From: JBMNIZ01 sp050951405
GTDB taxonomy: Bacteria > Bacillota > DULZ01
DNA length: 64,000 bases
Reading direction: 5' to 3'
Assembly: GCA_050951405.1 (NCBI GenBank)
Contig: JBMNIZ010000001.1
Coordinates: 1 to 64,000 of the forward strand
Shown here: positions 36,725 through 46,065 of the stretch, one piece after another
Numbering within the stretch: position 1 is the stretch's first letter
Layout: every line of letters begins with the position of its first letter
Notes under the pieces: model-generated
Databases searched by the model: none
The model's input: the letters and a program-made list of their open reading frames with translations, nothing else
What the model was told of the DNA's origin: nothing
Made by a program: the position numbers and the translations under genes

Positions 36725-38770
36725 ATGCCAACAACTGCCAATATAATAGATGATGAGAAAACAACGTCAATTATTACTATTCCGGAAGGAAAAATATGCG
36801 ATTACATAGATGGTAAATTTAGGAATGACACCCCTGAAGAATATGTGCGGCAAAACATTGAAAAAAGACTAGTTAATGAACTCAAATACTCGAGAGAAAG
36901 AATAAAAGTTGAGTATGGAATTAAAGTTGGTTCCAGAAGACCTCGAGCAGACATTGTTATTTTTCCGGATGGGTGCGAAAGCTTTAGTCAGGAAAACGTG
37001 AAACTTATCATCGAGTGTAAAAAAGAAACCGTTGAGCCTACAAATAAAAAAGATGGGGTAGAACAGCTAAAATCTTATATGTCCGCTTGTCCTAATTGTG
37101 AGTGGGGTATGTGGACTAATGGTAAGTATAAAGAAGTTTTAAGAAAAGTGATTAACGAAAAAGGACAGATTGAGTTTATAGATTATAACGATATCCCTTC
37201 CGCTGACGGCTCAGTTGAAGACATAGATAGACCTAAAAGAGTATCATTACGCAACGCTGTTGAGGATAACCTTTTGTTTGTCTTCAAGACCTGTCATAAT
37301 CATATTTACGCTAATGATGGAATGCAAAAACAGCCAGCTTTCTTTGAGTTACTCAAAGTCATTTTCTGTAAAATTGAAGACGAAAGAAACATTCCTAATC
37401 CACTTGAATTTTACGTAACTTCATCTGAACGGTCAAACCCTGATGGCCAACTTACAGTAAAAAAAAGAATATCGAAGATATTCGAGAGAGTAAAAAAGCG
37501 TCATAATAAAATATTTGAACATAATGACGAAATAGGTTTATCACCTAGAAGTTTAGCGTATATTGTTAGCGAGCTTCAAAGCTACAGTCTTTTGAATACC
37601 CATATTGATATTAAAGGTAAAGCTTATGAAGAGTTAGTAGGAGCAAATCTACGGGGTGATAGAGGCGAGTTTTTTACTCCGAGAAATGTAGCACGTATGA
37701 CTGTTGAAATGCTTTCTCCTAAATCAGACGAAAAAATTCTGGACCCTGCATGCGGGACAGGCGGTTTTCTTGTTATTGCAATGAATAAAGTACTAAAAGA
37801 GCTTGAAAAACAAATGGAGGCTGTTTTTGGAAAACCACGTCCTGAATGGAATCACGATGAATATAGAATGTATCAGGATAAAATTTCTGAAGTTGCATCA
37901 AACAATTTTTTTGGTTTTGATATTAACCCCGACCTTGTTAAAGCGACAAAGATGAATATGGTAATGAATAATGACGGAAGTGGCAATATATTCCGAATTA
38001 ATTCTCTCCTGCCACCGCACGAGTGGCCGAGCGATATAAAGGAAAATTTAAGTGAAATATTGGGTATAAGCAAGACTGCTATTCGTAACTCAAAGTCGAT
38101 AGCTTTATTTGATGTAATAGTTACAAATCCTCCGTTTGGAAGTAAAATTCCTATTAAAGACCCAGCAATTTTAGAACAATATGATTTAGGTTATATCTGG
38201 GAGAAAAATAATGGTTATTGGGTAAAAACCAACAGGTTACAGTCTTCTGTACCTCCAGAACAATTATTTATTGAGAGATGTATGCAGTTTTTGAAAGATG
38301 GTGGCCGTATGGGTATTGTGCTGCCAGATGCAATTTTAGGGGCTCCAGGTTTAGGATATATTCGTCAATGGATTATAAAGCATGCAAAAATTATTGCTAG
38401 TATTGATTTACATGCTGATACTTTTCAACCTAGAAATGGAACACAGACTTCAGTTTTGATTCTACAAAAGAAAAGCCAACAAGAAATTGATTTTGAAGAG
38501 AAAAGCAGAACAATGGCTGATTATAATATTTTTATGGCTATGGCTGAACGGATAGGTCACGATAAAAGAGGTAACCCGTTATTTAAACGTGACAAATACG
38601 GTAATGAAATTTTAGTACCGGAAGAAGATAATGTTTTGGCTATTGGAGAAATAGCTGATGGAACAAAAACTGTAAAAACCGTATCAAAAACAAAAATTCG
38701 TGATGACCAAACCCCTCTTATTGCTGATGTTTTTAAGGTTTGGAAGCAACAGGAGGGAATAACATGGTAG
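36725..38770 (+). CDS. Fused nuclease/adenine methyltransferase subunit (BcgI-like or Type I M)
   Basis: 681 residues, ATG behind AGGGAGGT. Residues about 1-165 contain a PD-(D/E)xK-like nuclease fold (RADIVIF, then KLIIECKKE), as in HsdR_N domains. Residues about 240-640 are a Type I-type N6-adenine methylase: an N-terminal helical domain, the SAM motif ILDPACGTGGFLV and the catalytic DVIVTNPPFGS. No helicase (HsdR) gene is present in the element, so nuclease and methylase in one chain with a separate S subunit suggests a Type IIB/BcgI-like enzyme. A defensive cargo of the element. Its stop overlaps the S gene start. Confidence 0.85.
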   Translation: MPTTANIIDDEKTTSIITIPEGKICDYIDGKFRNDTPEEYVRQNIEKRLVNELKYSRERIKVEYGIKVGSRRPRADIVIFPDGCESFSQENVKLIIECKKETVEPTNKKDGVEQLKSYMSACPNCEWGMWTNGKYKEVLRKVINEKGQIEFIDYNDIPSADGSVEDIDRPKRVSLRNAVEDNLLFVFKTCHNHIYANDGMQKQPAFFELLKVIFCKIEDERNIPNPLEFYVTSSERSNPDGQLTVKKRISKIFERVKKRHNKIFEHNDEIGLSPRSLAYIVSELQSYSLLNTHIDIKGKAYEELVGANLRGDRGEFFTPRNVARMTVEMLSPKSDEKILDPACGTGGFLVIAMNKVLKELEKQMEAVFGKPRPEWNHDEYRMYQDKISEVASNNFFGFDINPDLVKATKMNMVMNNDGSGNIFRINSLLPPHEWPSDIKENLSEILGISKTAIRNSKSIALFDVIVTNPPFGSKIPIKDPAILEQYDLGYIWEKNNGYWVKTNRLQSSVPPEQLFIERCMQFLKDGGRMGIVLPDAILGAPGLGYIRQWIIKHAKIIASIDLHADTFQPRNGTQTSVLILQKKSQQEIDFEEKSRTMADYNIFMAMAERIGHDKRGNPLFKRDKYGNEILVPEEDNVLAIGEIADGTKTVKTVSKTKIRDDQTPLIADVFKVWKQQEGITW

Positions 38771-40244
38771 GAATGAACAAAGAAGCAATAGCGCAGAAAA
38801 TTTCTGAAGAAAAAATCATTGATATACCTCAAGAGGAACTTAACTGGGGTAGTGTTAGTTTGTCAGAAGTCTTGATAATGATACAAGGCTGGAGGCTAGT
38901 GTCTACAATATTGAAGGTCGTCACGCGAGGGAAATTCTTAAAAAATGTAAGTGGGAGTTATCTTGGGTCTGCGGTGATAATGGCTTGGCTACAGCTTACC
39001 ATAGACCGCGCTTTAAAAGAATTTGGGTAGAAAAATCTCCTTTTCCGATATATCAACCTTCACAAATACTAGAGATATATCCAAAACCTAGTGGGTATAT
39101 TTCTGAAGCTACAAAAACTGATATTGAAGCATTAAGGGTTAAAAAGGGACAAATTCTTTTGACTTGCTCCGGTACTATAGGGAACTGTAGTATTGTTTCA
39201 AAAACGCTTGATAATAAGATTTTCAGTCACGACTTAATACGAATTGATTGTAAAAATGAGACTGATATTGGATACGTTTATGCTTTGTTAAAAACAAAGA
39301 TAGGGTACACTCTTATAAATACCAATAATTATGGGGCAGTTGTTTCCCACATCGAGCCGGAACATTTGCATAATATTCCAATACCTAATCCACCCAATAT
39401 GCTAAAGAAACGAATTCACGAGCTTGTGATGAAATCTTATGAACTACGGGATGAGTCAAATGAACTGCTCGATAAAGCCGAGGAGTTATTAGTCAATGAG
39501 TTAAAGCTTCCTCCTATTGATGATTTTAAACCAGAGTATTTTGATAATAGTATTGATGTAAGTAATTTCTGCATCAAATTACGTGATTTAGCAGGTAGGT
39601 TAGATGTTTCTTATCACTTACCTATAGTTAAAGCTATCATTGAGCATTTTGCAAAATTTGCTTCAGAAATAGTAACACTAAAAGATAGCAGGTTAAGTAG
39701 CAGAATATTTTTGCCAGGTAGATTTAAGAGAGTATATGTAGGCGAAGGTCAAGGCACAGTCTTTTTTGGAGGGAAGCAAATACAAAATCTTGACCCTTCA
39801 ATAGAACACAAATTTCTATCAACAAAATATCATTCAAACCGGATAAAAAATGAACTTATTCTTAAGGAAGGTGAGATACTAGTATCAAGGAGTGGAACCA
39901 TTGGAAAGGTCGCTTTAGTTCCAAAGCACTGGGAAGGTTGGGCTGCAAGTGAAGACCTTATACGCATTGTTCCATTAAATGAGCAAACTGGCGGTTTTTT
40001 ATATGTTTATTTGAGCTCTCAATATGGACAAATATTATTAAAACGCTTTACATATGGTTCAGTTCAAGACCACATTGAAGATATACATCTTGCAGAGGTT
40101 GAAGTTCCGTTACTTAAAAATGTAAGCATACAAGATAAAATTGGTTATTTAGCTTTAAAAGCTAATAAACTTCGTTATGAAGCCTATAAGTTAGAACAGC
40201 AAGCATTAGCTATTGTTAATGATGAAGTTATACATAAAAGGTAA
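38764..40244 (+). CDS. Restriction-modification specificity (S) subunit, with one frameshift
   Basis: Starts at ATG 38764 behind AGGAGGG, overlapping the methylase stop by seven bases. The frame breaks near 38875, where one added A in ATAATG would join ...SVSLSEVL to NDTRLEASVYNIEGRHAREI. The protein, about 493 residues, has two target-recognition domains, each ending in a helix (one about residues 25-215, the other 250-480), as in HsdS/BcgI-B subunits; tell-tale GQILLTCSGTIGNCSIVS and GEILVSRSGTIGKVALVP repeat the same motif in the two halves. It determines the DNA sequence recognised. The frameshift is probably an error or a phase switch. Confidence 0.82.
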
Positions 40245-40248
40245 TTAG

Positions 40249-40269
40249 GCAGTCGCAAAACTGCTTTTT
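40249..40269 (+). terminator. Intrinsic terminator after the specificity gene
   Basis: GCAGT, loop CGCAAA, ACTGC, TTTTT. Confidence 0.7.
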
Positions 40270-40375
40270 ACTTTGTAGTTCACTCCCACCTTCGACACCC
40301 GTTACCCGGTAACACAAAAAACGGCTTCATCCAGCCATCCTTACTGTGTTAACGATTTACAACTGTCAGGTTTAC

Positions 40376-40540
40376 TCAACCGAGTTCAATAATTAGAATG
40401 AAAGGTAACGAATCTAAATTAAAGCGATTCCTAAATACTGAAAACAAATTATCTTTTAGAAGCCATAAAGTAACGGCTACGATTTCAAATACCAACCATA
40501 TTGTAAAAGGCCAGAGAATTTTTCTGTATTCCATATTCAT
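40376..40540 (-). pseudogene. NapH-like protein, N-terminal portion cut by the element
   Basis: 54 codons from ATG 40540 behind AGGTGA. Residues 1-33 (MNMEYRKILWPFTIWLVF, EIVAVTLWLLKDNLF) match the first membrane helix expected for the protein whose remainder is at 29130-29810; residues 34-54 are element-derived sequence before a stop. Same strand and orientation as the other portion, so together they mark the insertion. Confidence 0.7.
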
Positions 40541-40701
40541 CTCATTTTCACCTAAAAAGCAAAAGAATTGTCTTAGATGCTTGTTCCCGCACCTTTAGGA
40601 AGATGCATATCCTTGATAACGTCCATATAATTCAACGCAGAAAATATAAATCCTGTAAATAGCGGAACAACCTGTTACAGATGATCCCTCCATAAAAACA
40701 T
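40541..40701. other. Short intergenic region
   Basis: Probable promoter region of the split NapH-like gene; no specific signal identified. Confidence 0.3.
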
Positions 40702-40744
40702 AATCCCTCAGATTCCCATTGAGGAAAGCTGAGGGATTGCTTTT
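40702..40744. terminator. Intrinsic terminator
   Basis: AATCCCTCAG/CTGAGGGATT, T-rich on both sides (GCTTTT to the right, TGTTTTTATG on the minus strand), usable in both directions. Confidence 0.7.
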
Positions 40745-40756
40745 AGTTATCCAAAG

Positions 40757-40990
40757 TTAACCTATTACCGGCAGATGAAAACGATTATGGAAATAAAATG
40801 CCACTCTGCCCCGACCACAGCCAAAATCTACAACTCTGTCAATATCTTTAAACTTGTAGTTTTCACAAAGTATCTCCAAAACCTTATATGGCGTTCCTTC
40901 GTAACGATTATATTGAACTTTATTGTCTTTCCATTCTCTTATCTCTACTGTTTTGATACCAAGCAATTTATCCAGTTTTCTCTCTCCCAT
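40757..40990 (-). pseudogene. Methyltransferase N-terminal fragment
   Basis: 77 codons. The N-terminal segment ends with SAM motif I (RVVDFGCGRGRVAFYFHNRF) and then stops at PVIG, although the catalytic core of such methyltransferases continues for over 100 residues. The 3' part is absent and a terminator follows, so this is a truncated gene. The original substrate is unknown. Confidence 0.65.
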
Positions 40991-41172
40991 AAAGACTCCT
41001 TCTCGTTTTTACTACGATTACTATTATGATTACATCTGCGAAGTTTCTAACAGGCAAATGGCCAGGTCATTCCGGCCCTCTCACGACCATCCCCTCACAA
41101 TTAATACCGAAACAAACAGTAAGATACCGTTCGCTTTTTGCTACACTTTCTTATACTAGTCAATCAGTACTT

Positions 41173-41856
41173 TTAACTCTTCAGCCTGCTGTTTGCTGAA
41201 TTTTTTTTACCAGCTCCCCTCCGCCTCACATCTTCACGGATTTTCTCAAAACAATACTGCTCCACAACTCCTGTCTTACGAAAAGCGGTTGCCGCCTCTG
41301 CCATTACCATAAAATTTAACGTGGTTCCCTCACTGTCAGCAAGATAATCAACCGCCCTGTCAGGAGTAATTCCGATGCCCCCGGCAGTCAGAACTGCATC
41401 CATGTTCGCTCCAAAAAAGATAAATTCCCAACCAAAACTCGTTTTTTGTCGCTCAATCAACGTTTTGACCGTTTCAGCAGTGTATTCCCGACTGGAGTTC
41501 TCTTCCCCATCTGTGATAATTACAAACATTACTTTTTGGGCGCGGTAGTCTTCTGCAGTGTGCTTTTGCACACCAGCGATTTTATGAATGGTCCTGCCGA
41601 TGGCGTCAAGCAGCGCAGTCGTACCTCCAACCTGATACTCTTTCTCGGTAATTGGACTCACTGCCCTGATATCGATGCGATCATGGAGAATTTCATAATC
41701 GTTGTCAAACAACACTGTTGTGATGCGGCATTCGCCCTCCTGCGCCTGATGCTTTGCCAGCATTGAATTGAATCCGCCAATAGTATCAGCCTCCAGCCCG
41801 CTCATCGAGCCGCTCTTATCCAATATAAATACCAGTTCTGTCAAATCTTTTTTCAT
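41173..41856 (-). CDS. VWA-domain protein
   Basis: 227 residues, ATG behind AAGGAGGG. A von Willebrand A domain with a complete MIDAS (FILDKSGSMSG, Thr in GGTTALLDAIG and Asp in IITDGEENSS); no signal peptide, so cytoplasmic. It may scaffold or present a metal-dependent partner. It is encoded downstream of the macrodomain gene on the same strand, 105 bases apart, with which it is probably co-transcribed. Confidence 0.85.
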   Translation of the reverse strand: MKKDLTELVFILDKSGSMSGLEADTIGGFNSMLAKHQAQEGECRITTVLFDNDYEILHDRIDIRAVSPITEKEYQVGGTTALLDAIGRTIHKIAGVQKHTAEDYRAQKVMFVIITDGEENSSREYTAETVKTLIERQKTSFGWEFIFFGANMDAVLTAGGIGITPDRAVDYLADSEGTTLNFMVMAEAATAFRKTGVVEQYCFEKIREDVRRRGAGKKNSANSRLKS

Positions 41857-41961
41857 TGTAAAATGCCCTCCTTAAGATTTGTTATCCTAAGGATAGCAAT
41901 TCCATCAGATTCATTGGTCGCTTTTTAGGCGACATTTTGGTTTCTTTTGGCATAACCATTT

Positions 41962-43005
41962 TCATCCTCCCAGCAGCGGCTGGTCGTATTGGAACAAAAC
42001 CTGATTAATTTCAAAAATATCGTATTTGCTATTAGCGATAAAGTACTCCACGATAACATCGAACTTGACAGCGGGAGATAACGCATAGCCCGCCCGTCTC
42101 AAGAAGACTACGGTTTCACCCAGCGATAATTCCAATGCTATGGCGAGGGCGATAGCCGTGCGCTTGCTCGGCATATATCCTTTGTTGCTCCTGATTTTGG
42201 AGAACAACCTGCGGTCAAGATTGGCACGCTTATAAACCTGGACATCCGTCATTCCTTTAGCATCAATCAGGCGTAGAAGCATCTGGGAAAAGGGCTCATC
42301 AAGGTTGCCGATCAAAGCATCCAGGGAAGCCTGCTCTCCAACAGGCCCGATGAACTTTTCCTCTAATAAAAAAAGCCCGTTATGCATACTAAAAACCTCA
42401 TCAGCTTCAAGGATAGTTTCCATGACTTGTCGCTCTTCATCAGACAATTCCCGCCGCTTGCAGTCGTGAGCAATCACATAATGTTCATCAATATAGCTTT
42501 CCACTGCACCCAGCAGCTCGCGGCTGATAACAAATGACAATTTGTCAAAAACCACAAGGGTCACATCTATGTCGTGGTCTTCAAGGAAATCTTTAATTGC
42601 CGAGACAGCCACTTTCAAAGCTTCGTCTTTCGGATAACCGTAAATGCCGCTCGAAATCAGCGGAAAGGCGATACTTTCGCACTTATGCTCAACGGCCAGT
42701 TTCAACGAATTCAGATAAGCAGCCCGAAGAAGCCGCTCACTTTGTTCCTTGCTCCATTCTCGATAGACAGGTCCCGCTGCATGGATCACGTATTTGGCAG
42801 GCAAATTGAATCCCGGCGTGATCACCGCCTCACCTGTCTTAATGGGGGCCAGTTTATCACAGGCTGCTTGAAGCTGTGCGGCTCCCGCCGCCTTGAAGAT
42901 GGCTCCACATACTCCACCGCCCATTTGTAGGTCCGTATTAGCGGCGTTAACAATGGCGTCAACTTTCATTTTTATAATATCCTGACGGGCGATAGTAAAA
43001 GGCAT
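41962..43005 (-). CDS. Macrodomain protein with C-terminal HTH-like region
   Basis: 347 residues, ATG behind GAGGTGAT. Residues 1-170 are a macrodomain: VDAIVNAANTDLQMGGGVCG, CESIAFPLISSGIYGYPKDE and the ADP-ribose loops. Residues about 180-345 are a second domain with an XRE-like helix-turn-helix segment (VYKRANLDRRLFSKIRSNKG, MPSKRTAIALAIALELS). Macrodomains bind or hydrolyse ADP-ribose derivatives, including O-acetyl-ADP-ribose made by sirtuins; a Sir2 gene is divergent next door. Confidence 0.87.
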   Translation of the reverse strand: MPFTIARQDIIKMKVDAIVNAANTDLQMGGGVCGAIFKAAGAAQLQAACDKLAPIKTGEAVITPGFNLPAKYVIHAAGPVYREWSKEQSERLLRAAYLNSLKLAVEHKCESIAFPLISSGIYGYPKDEALKVAVSAIKDFLEDHDIDVTLVVFDKLSFVISRELLGAVESYIDEHYVIAHDCKRRELSDEERQVMETILEADEVFSMHNGLFLLEEKFIGPVGEQASLDALIGNLDEPFSQMLLRLIDAKGMTDVQVYKRANLDRRLFSKIRSNKGYMPSKRTAIALAIALELSLGETVVFLRRAGYALSPAVKFDVIVEYFIANSKYDIFEINQVLFQYDQPLLGG

Positions 43006-43174
43006 ATGATCACCTCTTCTTATATCAGATATTTTAATATTTTTATGAATCGCAGTACTTAACTTTTCAATCTCTTAAAAACAACATCTATCTCTGAGCA
43101 AAGTGCTAAGTAACTCTTGTCCTATTTTTGTTCAACATCCAGCCCCGCCATGCGACCTCAAAATAAGCCGAAAA

Positions 43175-43223
43175 ACATCTAACCTAACCACTTGCGGGGA
43201 TTTGACATCTAACCTGTCCACTT
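43175..43223 (+). repeat. Two 19-base direct repeats
   Basis: ACATCTAACCTAACCACTT at 43175 and ACATCTAACCTGTCCACTT at 43205: 17 of 19 bases match, 30 bases apart. They resemble the repeated ends of IS21-like elements, so a relic is possible. The rest of 43006-43366 shows no other signal. Confidence 0.5.
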
Positions 43224-43375
43224 ATCTATTAAATATGGTCTTTATCGACTTGTTTCCGCAAAGCAAAAATCTAGTTTTTGTTTAATGGATTTCGTTTTGA
43301 AGGGAAATTGATTGCCGTTTCCGGTTGCATGATGAGTGATTCATTGATTAATATGTTAAGGGGGAGGTGAATCTC

Positions 43376-44116
43376 GTGAATTGGTCAGAAAAGGTTTCAG
43401 TATTACGGGATATCATTAACTCGTCAAACAATATGGTATTTTTCGGGGGCGCAGGTGTTTCGACTGAAAGCAATATTCCGGACTTCAGAAGCCCCAGCGG
43501 ACTTTATTCCGAGCGTGCAGGAAAGAAGGGGTTTTCGCCGGAAGAAATGCTGTCATACACTTATTTCATGAATTATACCGAAGACTTTTTTGATTACTAT
43601 AAAAATAAATTGATCTATAAAGACGCAGAGCCTAATCATGCTCATTTGGCATTGGCAAAACTGGAACAGATGGGTAAGCTTAAGGCGATTATCACCCAAA
43701 ATATCGACGGGCTTCACCAGAAAGCCGGCAGTAAAGAGGTACTGGAACTGCATGGCTCCGTTTACAGGAATTATTGCATGAAATGCAAAAAATTCTTCAC
43801 CCTGGATTATGTATTAGAATTTGAAGGAGTGCCAAAGTGCGACCGATGCGGAGCCATTGTCAAGCCTGATGTGGTTCTGTATGAAGAAAGCTTGGACATG
43901 GATGTTATGAATAAATCCATCCGGTATATAAAAAATGCAGACCTGTTGATCGTGGCCGGAACATCTCTGACAGTGTACCCGGCTGCGGGATTGATTAGAT
44001 ATTTTGCCGGTAAAAATCTGGTTTTGATTAATAAGACCCCTACGCCATATGACAATTTGGCCAGCCTGGTCATCAACGAAAGCATCGGCAAAACTCTCAA
44101 AGCTTGTTTAATGTGA
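43376..44116 (+). CDS. cobB: NAD-dependent protein deacylase (sirtuin)
   Basis: 246 residues from GTG 43376, with GGGGAGGTGA six bases upstream. The Sir2 signature is complete: GAGVSTESNIPDFRS, TQNIDGLHQKAG with the catalytic His in ELHGSV, and four zinc Cys in CMKCKKF and CDRCGA, then KPDVVLYEE. It removes acyl groups from lysines using NAD and produces O-acetyl-ADP-ribose. Divergent from the macrodomain gene. Confidence 0.9.
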   Translation: MNWSEKVSVLRDIINSSNNMVFFGGAGVSTESNIPDFRSPSGLYSERAGKKGFSPEEMLSYTYFMNYTEDFFDYYKNKLIYKDAEPNHAHLALAKLEQMGKLKAIITQNIDGLHQKAGSKEVLELHGSVYRNYCMKCKKFFTLDYVLEFEGVPKCDRCGAIVKPDVVLYEESLDMDVMNKSIRYIKNADLLIVAGTSLTVYPAAGLIRYFAGKNLVLINKTPTPYDNLASLVINESIGKTLKACLM

Positions 44117-44184
44117 ATTTAACCACCGTCAAAGTGCCACCGAGCAAGAACTTTATTTCTCAGCCGGCGGCATCATGCCTTGCC

Positions 44185-45012
44185 TTACAAGTCAATTTCC
44201 AGCAATATGGGCGTGTGGTCTTGTCTCGGGCCGGAATCGATCATTTCAGATCTTAGAACCTTGTCCGCAATCCTGTTGCTCACCAGCCAATAATCAATTC
44301 TCCAGCCGGAATTGTTTATCTTGCTTGTTCTAGCCCGCTGAGACCACCAGGAATAAACACCTGTAACATCACCATGGAGATAACGAAATGTATCTGTAAA
44401 GCCTCTTTTTAAAAGGTTTGTAAAACCCTCGCGCTCCTCATCGGTAAATCCGGCTGTATTGCGATTGTTGTCAGGATGGGCCAAATCAATTTCCCTATGG
44501 GCAACATTAAAATCACCGGTGGCAATAACATATTTTTCTTTATCCAGATTTTCCAGATAGTCAGCGTATTTAATGTCCCAAATCTGGCGCTCTTTTAAGC
44601 GATTTAAATTTTCTCCTGCATTGGGGGTATACACTTGCGTTAAATAGAAGTCATCGAACTCTAAGGTGATAATTCTGCCTTCACAATCCATGGTACCGGG
44701 CGCGCCTATTTTGGGGAAACTTACCTCTGGCTTTAAACTATTCTTATATAGAAACATGGTACCGGCATAACTCTTGCGGGCCGGTTCTACTGAACTGTTC
44801 CACACAACTTCATATTCCGGGAACCAATCTTTTAATATTTTCAATTGCTTTTCAGTAGGCCCATCGCTTGGCAGCTTTGTTTCCTGGAAGGCAATAACAT
44901 CCGGATCGTTTTCTGCGATGGTATCCATTACCTTTCTGCTTAATTCCGCTCGCGCCGAAGTCCCTGTCAATACTGCATTTAGTGAATCAACGTTCCATGA
45001 AATAAATTTCAA
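44185..45012 (-). CDS. exoA: Exodeoxyribonuclease III / AP endonuclease
   Basis: 275 residues from TTG 45012 behind GGAGAGGAG. EEP-fold nuclease motifs: SWNVDSLN, DVIAFQETKLP, QVYTPNAGEN, GDFNVAHREIDL, the late GWRIDYWLVSN and DHTPILLEI. It is the full ExoA/XthA length. It repairs abasic sites and removes 3' blocks. Confidence 0.93.
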   Translation of the reverse strand: MKFISWNVDSLNAVLTGTSARAELSRKVMDTIAENDPDVIAFQETKLPSDGPTEKQLKILKDWFPEYEVVWNSSVEPARKSYAGTMFLYKNSLKPEVSFPKIGAPGTMDCEGRIITLEFDDFYLTQVYTPNAGENLNRLKERQIWDIKYADYLENLDKEKYVIATGDFNVAHREIDLAHPDNNRNTAGFTDEEREGFTNLLKRGFTDTFRYLHGDVTGVYSWWSQRARTSKINNSGWRIDYWLVSNRIADKVLRSEMIDSGPRQDHTPILLEIDL

Positions 45013-45442
45013 AGTTTCTCCTCTCCTTGCTGCTTAGGCCTATTTCACTTTTTTTGTTAGATACTCGTTATTCATCAAGGCCCATGACATGATCAAAAGC
45101 AATAATCGACATCACATCCGGATGCCATTTAAACTGGACGATTTTTGGGGGCATTTGAATAGAAAGGTCTCTTTTGTTTTTCCCAAAGCCCCTATATTTG
45201 CACCGAGAATTTCTTCTGCTTCTTACTTCGTTTTAGGAACACCCCCATAATCGTAATCTGCTTATGTAAGCCTATATTCTACAGCATTCAGCTCATCCAA
45301 CAGGGCAAAAAGTATCACCAGATCTGCCATCATTCATGAATAATAAGGCTATCATTGCAGCAATCTTTTTCACACTCATTACGTTCATCCTCTCAAATCC
45401 CGACAAAGATAGTACACTTTTCGGCGTATTTTCGCTCCAATG

Positions 45443-45544
45443 CTGCCTTATCTTTAGTTTAGTAAAACTTTACTGATATGGCAAGATGGGCCAATAGAAT
45501 CGCAAGGTCCTTCCTTCTTTGATCCAAAATCCCATGCCGCAGAA
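45443..45544 (+). repeat. 102-base repeat, copy 1
   Basis: Shares its first 29 bases, and scattered blocks to the end (TGGCAAGAT, CAAGG...CTTC, TGCCGCAGAA), with 47346-47447 at identical spacing. The first block contains AGTTT-AGTA-AAACT. The remainder of 45013-45693 shows nothing I can name. Confidence 0.65.
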
Positions 45545-45693
45545 CTGCCAAACCACACACCGGTGCACCTGCGCCAGCTGCACTGAACAAGAGAAATCTT
45601 GACTCTTGGAAAGCGTCCCTTATAGAATGAAACTGAAGCAGGCACTTTCATGGACGGCAGTAAAAAAGTGCATTGGATTTGAGGTTTGTGGAG

Positions 45694-45954
45694 ATGAAAG
45701 CGTACTTACTGAAGGAATTTATAGTGGATTTATTCTTGGGATTAGGGCTTGTCCTTGTGCTCAGTCCGCTGGCGTTATATTGGTTTATTCATGGAGATTA
45801 CGAGAGATATATTTGGATCATCAACGGCCCCTATCCATTTAGCAGCTTAGGGGGAGGACCGTTTCAGATCCTTGTTTATGCCGGGCTGTTTCTTCTTGGG
45901 ATGGTTTTAATATTCGTATGTACAGTGTTCAAGATAAAAACGAAAAAACCATAG
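45694..45954 (+). CDS. Small membrane protein, hypothetical
   Basis: 86 residues from ATG 45694 (MKAYLLKEFIVD); the ribosome site GTGGAG is weak and a longer frame begins at 45673. Two membrane helices (about residues 10-35 and 60-82) with a short outside loop. I recognise no family and nothing nearby explains it. Possible small multidrug or stress membrane protein, not determined. Confidence 0.55.
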   Translation: MKAYLLKEFIVDLFLGLGLVLVLSPLALYWFIHGDYERYIWIINGPYPFSSLGGGPFQILVYAGLFLLGMVLIFVCTVFKIKTKKP

Positions 45955-46065
45955 GACACATTTTTTTCTGGTTGCACAAATAAGGGTGCTTATCTGCAGC
46001 ACCTTTAGTTTTTCAAAATTGGATTTATTAAAAAAACCATCAGATCCGGAAAGGATTGAAAATAG

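Larger units (their letters stand above)
29811..40441. mobile_element. Integrative element of about 10.6 kb inserted in a NapH-like gene
   Basis: A large serine recombinase gene ends exactly against the C-terminal portion of the NapH-like gene, and the N-terminal portion of the same gene, in the same orientation, lies at the other end, its similarity stopping at about 40441. Between lie cargo genes, a primase/ATPase fusion and a restriction-modification pair. There are no conjugation or phage structural genes. About 19 residues of the host protein expected between the two halves are not present, so either a small deletion accompanied integration or the right boundary was altered later. The exact att core is not visible. 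Confidence 0.72.

Noticed and set aside
36725..40244. Complete Type I restriction system
   Set aside because: No HsdR helicase/nuclease gene; a nuclease-like domain is fused to the methylase instead.
43376..44116. SirTM (mitochondrial-type macrodomain-linked sirtuin)
   Set aside because: The gene keeps the full zinc Cys set and catalytic motifs of canonical CobB and no GcvH-L/oxidoreductase genes are adjacent; lplA is 4 kb away and separately transcribed.
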